From positions 1-5,653 of the forward strand of contig CALMZT010000909.1 in the NCBI GenBank assembly GCA_937870805.1: 5,653 nucleotides of DNA. Direction: 5' to 3'. Below the pieces are notes generated by a model. That model searched no databases. It saw only the letters and a program-made list of their open reading frames with translations, and had not been told where the DNA came from. Each line of letters opens with the position of its first letter. Positions within the stretch are counted from its first letter, which is position 1. This document shows, one piece after another, positions 1 to 4,714 of this stretch. The position numbers were made by a program, and so were the translations under genes. This stretch comes from an uncultured Chloroflexota bacterium (GTDB lineage: Bacteria > Chloroflexota > Anaerolineae > Aggregatilineales > Phototrophicaceae).

Positions 1-29
1 TCAAAATAAACACTAACAATCTGTTCAGG

Positions 30-81
30 ACAATGGGCTTAAGCCCATTGTTAGCAATCTAACTGATTTGTCCATAAATTT
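30..81. repeat. Palindromic intergenic repeat, copy 1
   Basis: Bases 30-51 form a perfect 22-bp palindrome with half-site ACAATGGGCTT. The same palindrome recurs at 2902-2925. Twelve bases after it, positions 64-81 read TGATTTGTCCATAAATTT, which matches 16 of 18 bases of a block that also follows the second copy, so the repeat unit is larger than the palindrome. An alternative pairing also exists between CTAACAAT at 13-20 and ATTGTTAG at 47-54. There is no T-tract directly after the stem, so an ordinary intrinsic terminator is not indicated. It may be a REP-like element or a factor-binding palindrome; the function is unknown. Confidence 0.75.
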
Positions 82-115
82 GATGCGATTGCCCTGAGAC
101 AAGGTACAGGTCTGC

Positions 116-145
116 TTGACAACAAACCTCATTTGCATTTATTAT
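116..145 (+). promoter_or_regulatory. Sigma70-type promoter of the padR gene
   Basis: A perfect -35 hexamer TTGACA lies at 116-121. An 18-base spacer separates it from TATTAT at 140-145, a good -10 match. Transcription would start near 152-154, leaving a leader of about 35 bases before the ATG at 187. The -10 region and start point are covered by the inverted repeat at 143-164. The match is by eye to the consensus; no start site is known. Confidence 0.6.
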
Positions 146-164
146 ATCGTTTGACGATATATCG
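143..164. promoter_or_regulatory. Probable PadR operator overlapping the promoter
   Basis: TATATCGT (143-150) and ACGATATA (154-161) form a perfect inverted repeat with 8-bp arms and a 3-base spacer. The right arm runs into a second, overlapping 10-bp palindrome CGATATATCG at 155-164. There are thus three TATATCG half-sites, at 143-149 (forward), 155-161 (reverse) and 158-164 (forward). AT-rich dyads ending in CG, placed directly before the regulator's own gene, are what I expect for PadR-family operators. The overlap with the -10 end and start point predicts autorepression by steric block. That the neighbouring PadR protein binds here is inference from position and symmetry. Confidence 0.65.
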
Positions 165-186
165 CGTCACGAAATAAAGGTATCCT

Positions 187-501
187 ATGAATCTATCTGA
201 GTTTGGTCGCTTTGCCGATCCTGCGCTGCTAATTCTCATCAGCCTCGCGGACGGCGCGAAGCACGGTTACGCCATGATGGAAGATATTGCCCAGTTATCG
301 GGGATACGACTTGGTCCCGGCACGCTGTACGCTGCGCTGTCCCGCTTAGAGGAGCGCGCGTTGATCGAAGCGCTGCCTGCTGAAGACCGTCGCCGCCCTT
401 ATCAGTTGACCTCAGAAGGCAAAGTATTTTTGCAGGAGCAGCTTGTGCGCTGGCATCGGCTGACGGGCGCTGGCTTAGAACGACTGTCGGCACAGTCATG
501 A
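187..501 (+). CDS. PadR-family transcriptional repressor
   Basis: This is a 104-residue DNA-binding protein of the PadR family, short-form (subfamily-2-like): a winged helix-turn-helix with only a short C-terminal helix. The first helix is about residues 12-22 (ALLILISLADG). The family signature HGYAMMEDI is at 26-34. GPGTLYAALSRLEERALI at 43-60 is the recognition helix region. The wing spans about 61-77, with the typical EDRRRPYQLTSEG ending. A helix of about 25 residues follows and probably serves dimerisation. The start is supported by AAAGG at 176-180, six bases before the ATG. The gene sits directly behind a promoter and a dyad that look like its own operator. Its stop overlaps the start of the next gene (ATGA, 498-501), implying translational coupling. 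PadR proteins typically repress membrane-protein genes and respond to small ligands or stress; the ligand here cannot be read from the sequence. Confidence 0.93.
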   Translation: MNLSEFGRFADPALLILISLADGAKHGYAMMEDIAQLSGIRLGPGTLYAALSRLEERALIEALPAEDRRRPYQLTSEGKVFLQEQLVRWHRLTGAGLERLSAQS

Positions 502-1274
502 AACTTGTGGATTGGCTGCTCAGTTTATATCCGCGCGTGTGGCGCACCCGCTACGGAGAAGAATTCCGCGCGCTGCTGGAAGAACATAAGCTCTCGTTTT
601 TCGATGTGAGCGACATTATCTGGGGTGCGTGCGATGCGCGTTTCTCACCGCAGTTTCATGCACACGATGTTTTAGGAGCATTCACAATGCAAGGCAAGCG
701 TGCGTTACAAATTGCAGGGGGCGGGGCGCTGTTGTGCGCGATTCTGTTCAGCATATCGCTGTTGAATCGCACAGAGCAGGGCTGGTTTGATGGCGGGTTG
801 ATGGTGAGTGGTCAGTTTCTGATGGTGCCTGTTTCAATCCTGCTGCATATTGCCTGCCGTCAGCGTGACGCGCGCCGCAGCAACCGTATCTTCCTACTGA
901 CGCTCGGATGTTTAATCATCGGCATCGCGATTTTCATGCTGCTGCGTCAACAACCGAATGGCGACTTGACCTTAGGTTGGCAGAATATCTATCTCGGCGG
1001 CACATTTGGTTTGTGGATTGCGCTCAATTCGCGCATCGCTCACGCAACAGGCTTACTGCCACATTGGGGCATGAGCTTAGGCGTCGTGTCAGGAGTGTTG
1101 TGGTTCATCATCACGCTGGTCATGCTTGGCATCGGGCTTCACCCAACGGATATGATTTGGTTCATTCTGATCTTTGCCGTCGCGGCAATCTGGTTAGCGG
1201 CGCAGTGGTTGTGGGTGTTTAGCTTAGCACTGTCGGCGTTTCTACCTGATCGGATTCGCGGGCAGATCGCATAG
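498..1274 (+). CDS. PadR-partner integral membrane protein
   Basis: This 258-residue protein has a short soluble N-terminus followed by a membrane domain. Residues 1-50 carry a pattern common in proteins encoded beside PadR regulators: LLSLYPRVWRTRYGEEFRALLEEH (given here as LYPRVWRTRYGEEF at 10-23 and LLEEH at 26-30), then FFDVSDIIWGACDARF at 34-49. Hydrophobic stretches at about 70-90, 99-119, 130-149, 164-180, 191-212 and 217-245 suggest six membrane segments; the fourth is the weakest. The R/K-rich loop at 121-130 would be cytoplasmic under the positive-inside rule. The start overlaps the padR stop by four bases, so the two are almost certainly one operon and probably translationally coupled. 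I do not recognise an enzymatic or transport motif. It is most likely a target of the PadR repressor, with a role at the membrane that is unknown. Confidence 0.85.
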   Translation: MKLVDWLLSLYPRVWRTRYGEEFRALLEEHKLSFFDVSDIIWGACDARFSPQFHAHDVLGAFTMQGKRALQIAGGGALLCAILFSISLLNRTEQGWFDGGLMVSGQFLMVPVSILLHIACRQRDARRSNRIFLLTLGCLIIGIAIFMLLRQQPNGDLTLGWQNIYLGGTFGLWIALNSRIAHATGLLPHWGMSLGVVSGVLWFIITLVMLGIGLHPTDMIWFILIFAVAAIWLAAQWLWVFSLALSAFLPDRIRGQIA

Positions 1275-1341
1275 AGCTACAAGGGTGAAATTTAATGTTG
1301 AAGCGCTACAATCGGCGCAGCAATCAATATAAGGTTATCCG

Positions 1342-2514
1342 ATGCGCCGAAACATCCTCATCGCTATTTTGCTGCTGCCGATCTGTGTCATCTTAACGCT
1401 GCTGCTGCCAAAAAGCGCGCCTCCCCAGCAAATCACCGTGACGACAGTTGCAACTGATTTACGCAACCCGCGCGGCGTCGCGGTCTTCCCCGACGGACGG
1501 CTGCTGGTGGCTGAAGCTGGCGATGGCGCAGGCGACCAGGACACAGGCGGACACATTCGCATTTTCAGCGATGTCAACAACGATGGTGATTTTGACGACG
1601 CGGACGAACGCACGATGGTGATGTGCTGTGTCGGCGGCTACAACACCCTGACACATTACGGCACAGGGCAGGATGAAGTCGGCGGTTTGGGCGACGTGTC
1701 GCTGCTGGCAGATGGGCGCGTCTTTTATACGCAGGATGACCCTCTCGGCGGCTACGTGCCCGATGGTAGTTCGCGCGGCATCGCCATCCTGGGCTTAACG
1801 CCTGCTCCCGAATGGCGCCGCTACGAAATCGCCGTGCGCAGCGTGACCAACAACGCGCTCGTTTATGACCCGGACGCCGATGTATTGTATATAGCGGAAA
1901 GCGGCTGGAATCGCATCAGCGCCGTAACGCTCGATGGTGTTGTCACACCGATGATTGAATTTCCCTCACTGGCGCATGGACAGCAGGCAGTTCCGTCAGG
2001 GTTGGCGCGCGACCCACGCACAGGTGAACTACTGGTCGCGCTGTTTTCCGGTCAAATTCGTGATTATTTTGGCACGGTCATCGCCTACATGCCCGAAGAT
2101 GCACGCATCGTTCGCCTCAATCCGCAGACAGGTGAGTGGCACGATGAGATCGTTGGACTGACAACGGCGGTGGATGTCGCCATTGATGACGCGGGCAACA
2201 TCTACGTCGTTGAATTGGCGACGGGTTGGGCTGCCGCCGTGATGCCGCGTGCCTTTCCGTTGTTTGATCGTGATGCGCCGCCCGACGCCGGAGGCTATCC
2301 CCGTTTCAGTGGGCGCGTAACGATGTATCCGGTAGATGGCAGCAGTCCGAGACTGTTGGCACAAGGGCTGGACGCGCCGACCAACATCACCTACCGCGAT
2401 GGCGCGCTCTACGTGTCTGCGGGGCAGGGCACGCCGGGACGCCCGATCATGGGACCCACAGGACGCACGCGCATCACGGGCACACTCTATCGCATTACGG
2501 GCTTTCGTCCGTGA
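1342..2514 (+). CDS. ScyD/ScyE-like beta-propeller protein, membrane-anchored or secreted
   Basis: This 390-residue protein starts with a basic tip (MRR) and a hydrophobic segment at about 4-22, a signal peptide or N-terminal anchor. The single Cys at 15 (LLPIC) is not a good lipobox. The rest should lie outside the cytoplasm. Residues 31-60 (ITVTTVATDLRNPRGVAVFP, then DGRLLVAEAG) match the opening blade of ScyD/ScyE and related NHL/TolB-type propellers. Further blade-like segments are at about 112-130, 170-195, 218-235, 276-292 and 344-362. Residues 77-88 (DVNNDGDFDDAD) have the D-x-N-x-D-G-D spacing of an EF-hand or dockerin-type calcium loop. CC at 95-96 is unusual in an exported protein. 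The start has AAGG at 1331-1334, seven bases before ATG. It follows the membrane-protein gene by 67 bases, with no clear terminator between, and may share the padR transcript. ScyD/ScyE are linked to scytonemin in cyanobacteria, but the family is broad and no scytonemin genes are visible here, so no substrate is claimed. A sugar-dehydrogenase-like (sorbosone/PQQ) propeller is the alternative. Confidence 0.75.
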   Translation: MRRNILIAILLLPICVILTLLLPKSAPPQQITVTTVATDLRNPRGVAVFPDGRLLVAEAGDGAGDQDTGGHIRIFSDVNNDGDFDDADERTMVMCCVGGYNTLTHYGTGQDEVGGLGDVSLLADGRVFYTQDDPLGGYVPDGSSRGIAILGLTPAPEWRRYEIAVRSVTNNALVYDPDADVLYIAESGWNRISAVTLDGVVTPMIEFPSLAHGQQAVPSGLARDPRTGELLVALFSGQIRDYFGTVIAYMPEDARIVRLNPQTGEWHDEIVGLTTAVDVAIDDAGNIYVVELATGWAAAVMPRAFPLFDRDAPPDAGGYPRFSGRVTMYPVDGSSPRLLAQGLDAPTNITYRDGALYVSAGQGTPGRPIMGPTGRTRITGTLYRITGFRP

Positions 2515-2528
2515 TCGTTCTAAGAAGC

Positions 2529-2648
2529 CATTTGAAAAGGTGCATTATGCGACTTTGTTGCAAGTCTCCACTGCCTGGACAACCCGTTTTACTCCCTCTC
2601 TCCGCTGGCGGGGAGAGGGGTTGTATGGCACAGCAAACTTTTCAAATG
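2529..2648. repeat. Fold-back (MITE-like) element with 11-bp terminal inverted repeats
   Basis: CATTTGAAAAG at 2529-2539 and CTTTTCAAATG at 2638-2648 are perfect 11-bp inverted repeats enclosing 120 bp. Further nested pairings follow. TTTGTTG (2554-2560) pairs with 2631-2637 with one G:U. TGCC (2572-2575) pairs with 2627-2630. ACAACCC (2579-2585) pairs with 2618-2624. A hairpin of up to 12 bp lies at the centre (2594-2605 with 2608-2619, one G:U). The 3' arm is therefore almost continuously paired, while the 5' arm carries several unpaired insertions. TCTAA occurs at 2519-2523 and 2652-2656, a possible but offset target duplication. No transposase is present, so this would be a non-autonomous element or a decayed one. 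Confidence 0.5.
2594..2619. repeat. CCCTCTCC-type hairpin, copy 1 (core of fold-back element)
   Basis: CCCTCTCTCCGC (2594-2605) pairs with GCGGGGAGAGGG (2608-2619) with one G:U; sterically this is about 11 bp with a 4-base loop. A GGGGTT follows at 2617-2622, as in copy 3, but the GGGTGAGGT tail seen in the other two copies is absent. It could act as a terminator for the propeller gene that ends 80 bases upstream, although there is no U-tract. Confidence 0.6.
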
Positions 2649-2901
2649 ACCTCTAATGATGTTAAGCAAACAAGCGGGCAATGATCGGCGCGAAGAACCA
2701 CAATACACCGTTACTCCCAGCGCCATTGAACAGGAAAAGTGATCGATTCGCTCGGCGCAAAATACGTCTCGACAACTCCATTGCCAAGATCCAACAGCGC
2801 TACCTGATAATCTTGACCGATAATGACAAGGCACAACGCAGACCAGCACGTTACAATACCCCTTATAGGCTTGTCCGATACTAATGGAGAAATCAACTGC
2901 G

Positions 2902-2967
2902 AACAATGGGCTTAAGCCCATTGTTGAGGTAAATCATTCGTGTTCGTTTTGATTTTTCCATAACTTT
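2902..2967. repeat. Palindromic intergenic repeat, copy 2
   Basis: Positions 2902-2925 form a perfect 24-bp palindrome with half-site AACAATGGGCTT, sharing the 22-bp core with copy 1 at 30-51. After 24 further bases comes TGATTTTTCCATAACTTT (2950-2967), which agrees with the block at 64-81 of copy 1 in 16 of 18 positions and has the same orientation. The distance between palindrome and block differs (12 and 24 bases), so the internal part is variable. No transposase or gene lies inside. Confidence 0.75.
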
Positions 2968-3126
2968 AGTGAAACTGGATTTTGTGTGTTTGATTTCACG
3001 ACACAACGCCAAACGTTTTGGGGCTTACGAGGGTGGGTTTTTAATGCTTACCTCAAATAGTGCCCAAATGGCTCAACTTTTAAGCCTACTTTGATGCTCA
3101 AATGCTCAGCAAACGAGTCTTGAAGT

Positions 3127-3204
3127 CCCTCTCCCGCCGCACACGCTCACTTCCTGTTACGTTCGCGCATGGGGTAAGCGAAGCGGCGGGATTTAGGGTG
3201 AGGT
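3127..3204. repeat. CCCTCTCC-type hairpin element, copy 2
   Basis: The element begins CCCTCTCCCGCCGC at 3127-3140. TCCCGCCGC (3132-3140) pairs perfectly with GCGGCGGGA (3183-3191) over 9 bp. CGCT (3144-3147) with AGCG (3177-3180) can extend the stem after a small internal loop. It ends with GGGTGAGGT at 3196-3204, the same tail as in copy 3 (4552-4560). The tail lies 68 bases before the dehydrogenase start, so the hairpin is in the upstream or leader region of that gene. I recall similar CCCTCTCC...GGGTGAGG hairpins as dispersed intergenic repeats in several phyla. Confidence 0.6.
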
Positions 3205-3272
3205 CATAGCGAACGCTCAACATCACTCCATAAAATACCTACCCTTGTGAACTTATAGAAGGAGAGACCTCA

Positions 3273-4349
3273 ATGAAAGCCGCAGTTTGTTATACCTATG
3301 GTGAGCCGCTGGTGATTGAAGACGTTGTGATTGATCCGCCGCAAGTGGGTGAAGTCAAAGTGCGCGTGGCGGCAACTGCCATCTGTCATTCCGATATTCA
3401 CCTCATCAAAGGCGAGTTCGGCGGCACAGTGCCCGTCGTTGCCGGACACGAAGCGGCAGGCGTTGTTGAGGAAGTCGGCGCAGGTGTGACGCTCACGAAA
3501 CCCGGAGACCGTGTGGTGGTTTCGCTGCTGCGTTCCTGCGGGCGCTGTTATTCCTGTACGATGGGAGCGCCGAACAATTGCGAAGCGCAGTGGGTGCTCG
3601 ACCAGAACAGCCGCTTGCATAATCAGCAGGGTCAAGCGCTGCGGCATGGGACGCGCGTCGGCGCATTTGCCGAATACTGTATTGTCGATCAATCGCAGGT
3701 TGTGCCGATTTCGGACGATATTGCTTACGATAAAGCGTCGCTGCTGGCGTGCGGGGTCATTACAGGCGTAGGCGCGGTCATCAACACAGCACAGGTGAGA
3801 CCCGGTAACAGTGTCGTGGTCATTGGCTGTGGCGGTGTAGGGTTGAATGCGGTTCAGGGTGCAGCGTTAGCGGGCGCTTATCCCATTATCGCAGTGGATG
3901 TGCTCGACACAAAATTAGACTCAGCGCGCAGTTTCGGTGCGACGCATACGGTCAACTCGACGCAGGAAAATCTTCGCGATGTCACACGTTCGCTGACGAA
4001 CAAACGCGGCGCTGATTACGTATTCGTGACTGTCGGCAGTCCTAAGGCGTTGGAACAGAGTTTTGCGCTGTTGAGCAAGGCGGGCGCGGTGGTCATCGTC
4101 GGGCTGGCGGGTTCAGTACCCCTCACGCTGCCCGTTTCGATGTTGATCTGGAACGAAAGCCGCATCCTCACCAGTTGGATGGGTTCGGCGCGTTTGCGTG
4201 TGGATGTGCCGCGTTTGGTCACGATGTACCGCGAAGGACGCTTGAAACTGGATGAACTGATTACTGCCCATTATCCACTTGAACAAATCAACGACGCGAT
4301 TGCGGCGCTGGAACAAGGGCATTCGCTGCGCAATGTGATCATTTTCTAA
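3273..4349 (+). CDS. Zinc-dependent alcohol dehydrogenase (MDR superfamily)
   Basis: This 358-residue cytoplasmic enzyme should interconvert an alcohol and its aldehyde or ketone. The length is normal for zinc-containing medium-chain dehydrogenases. Catalytic zinc ligands are visible as C38 (in AICHSDIH), H59 followed by E60 (GHEAAGVVEEVG), and C160 (LLACGVITGVGAV). The structural zinc loop is complete, with C89, C92, C95 and C103. The Rossmann fold has GCGGVG at 185-190, and D209 at the end of the second strand (IIAVDV) points to NAD rather than NADP. The short lobe at 104-135 and overall layout resemble class III-like and Rxyl_3153-like dehydrogenases, without the longer inserts of true formaldehyde dehydrogenases. 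All key residues are present, so it should be active; the substrate is not readable. The start has an excellent Shine-Dalgarno, AAGGAG at 3259-3264, eight bases before ATG, the strongest in the window. It is flanked by repeat-rich gaps and is probably monocistronic. I found no convincing -35/-10 pair; TAAAAT at 3231-3236 is a candidate -10 only. Confidence 0.92.
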   Translation: MKAAVCYTYGEPLVIEDVVIDPPQVGEVKVRVAATAICHSDIHLIKGEFGGTVPVVAGHEAAGVVEEVGAGVTLTKPGDRVVVSLLRSCGRCYSCTMGAPNNCEAQWVLDQNSRLHNQQGQALRHGTRVGAFAEYCIVDQSQVVPISDDIAYDKASLLACGVITGVGAVINTAQVRPGNSVVVIGCGGVGLNAVQGAALAGAYPIIAVDVLDTKLDSARSFGATHTVNSTQENLRDVTRSLTNKRGADYVFVTVGSPKALEQSFALLSKAGAVVIVGLAGSVPLTLPVSMLIWNESRILTSWMGSARLRVDVPRLVTMYREGRLKLDELITAHYPLEQINDAIAALEQGHSLRNVIIF

Positions 4350-4425
4350 TATCCATTATGCACATAAGTTATAAACTCATCATATTAGAAGTTATACAGT
4401 TGAGTTCAAATTTCAGCGTTGTTTG

Positions 4426-4450
4426 TAGGGGCGCACCGACGTGTGCGCCC
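4426..4450. repeat. GTAGGGGCGCAC-type hairpin repeat
   Basis: After TGTAG, GGGCGCAC (4429-4436) pairs with GTGCGCCC (4443-4450): a perfect 8-bp GC-rich stem with a 6-base loop CGACGT. It lies 77 bases after the dehydrogenase stop, and the following GCTTTCT is a poor U-tract. It may serve as a weak terminator. Its form resembles a family of dispersed GTAGGGGCG... hairpins that I recall from Chloroflexota and cyanobacterial intergenic regions. Confidence 0.5.
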
Positions 4451-4490
4451 GCTTTCTGGTGCTCGTTTCCATAACGTCGGGCGTTTTAAG

Positions 4491-4560
4491 CCCCTCTCCA
4501 TGACCACGCAACTTTGCTTTCAATAAGCTTTCCGTCATGGAGAGGGGTTTGGGGTGAGGT
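4491..4560. repeat. CCCTCTCC-type hairpin element, copy 3
   Basis: CCCCTCTCCATGAC (4491-4504) pairs perfectly with GTCATGGAGAGGGG (4534-4547), a 14-bp stem around a 29-base loop. AAG before the stem can pair with TTT after it (one G:U), giving about 17 bp. The 3' tail is TTTGGGGTGAGGT (4548-4560), sharing GGGTGAGGT with copy 2. This is the best preserved of the three copies in the window. Different inner sequences with conserved ends argue for a mobile or selected structure rather than simple duplication. Confidence 0.65.
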
Positions 4561-4714
4561 AAGACGCGAGTGTTTCGCTACTTGTTTCCCTCACTAAATC
4601 TATTTTAATGTCGGACACGTTTGTCACTCTCTGGCGAGATATCCGCATGAATGACTTAAAATGCATTAAACTCATCATAGTTCATCATACCCTGCTAAAC
4701 GAAGGCATCCGTCC

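Larger units (their letters stand above)
2515..3272. other. 758-base intergenic region, repeat-rich, no convincing gene
   Basis: The region holds a fold-back element (2529-2648), copy 2 of the palindromic repeat (2902-2967) and a CCCTCTCC-type hairpin (3127-3204). Between 2649 and 2901 lies unique-looking sequence with short open frames on both strands. None has a credible ribosome binding site plus a recognisable protein. The best small frame is on the - strand at 2662-2781 (39 residues, hydrophobic C-terminus), which I do not accept as a gene. Positions 2968-3126 are AT-richer and contain only a tandem ATGCTCA pair (3094-3100 and 3102-3108). No clear intrinsic terminator follows the propeller gene, unless the hairpin at 2594-2619 serves. 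Confidence 0.7.
4372..4679 (+). repeat. 13-bp direct repeat bracketing the intergenic hairpins
   Basis: TAAACTCATCATA occurs exactly at 4372-4384 and again at 4667-4679, enclosing 282 bases that hold both hairpin repeats. The second copy continues into a tandem TCATCATA (4682-4689). A 13-bp match within a window this size can arise by chance, so only its placement at the two edges makes it notable. It could be a duplicated regulatory site or the trace of an insertion. Confidence 0.35.
4350..4714. other. 365-base intergenic region between dehydrogenase and GH92 gene
   Basis: The region contains two hairpin repeats (4426-4450 and 4491-4560) and a 13-bp direct repeat at its two edges. AAGTTATA occurs twice at 4366-4373 and 4389-4396, and TCATCATA twice at 4672-4679 and 4682-4689 with a 10-base period. 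The last pair is 26-43 bases before the GH92 start and could be regulatory. I see no clear sigma70 promoter for the GH92 gene and no open frame worth calling. Confidence 0.6.

Noticed and set aside
239..547. 102-residue - strand frame across the padR / membrane-protein junction
   Set aside because: Antisense to two supported genes, no ribosome binding site and no recognisable motif.
1298..1329. Possible separate promoter before the propeller gene (TTGAAG ... TCAATA)
   Set aside because: The spacing is about 20 bases and the -10 match is poor; not better than chance.
2029..2364. 111-residue - strand frame inside the propeller gene
   Set aside because: Composition is not protein-like and it lies antisense to a well-supported gene.
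2519..2656. TCTAA direct repeats as the target duplication of the fold-back element
   Set aside because: They sit 5 bases from the left end and 3 from the right end of the inverted repeats, and a 5-mer match is easily chance; kept only as a remark.
2681..2896. Open frames of 61-67 residues on both strands (for example 2681-2884 + and 2711-2896 -)
   Set aside because: They overlap each other, have no good ribosome binding site and no recognisable domain, and lie in a repeat-rich gap; chance frames are the simpler reading.
3009..3035. Possible intrinsic terminator around CCAAACGTTTTGG followed by GGGTTTTT
   Set aside because: The stem is only about five pairs and the T-run is separated from it by about 15 bases, so no stable terminator can be drawn.
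3270..3692. 140-residue frame on the - strand inside the dehydrogenase gene
   Set aside because: It lies fully antisense to a gene with all family motifs intact; this is a common shadow frame in GC-rich codon-biased genes.
2594..4560. Repeated hairpins considered as a CRISPR array
   Set aside because: The units are far apart, differ in inner sequence and have no regular spacers; they are dispersed intergenic repeats.
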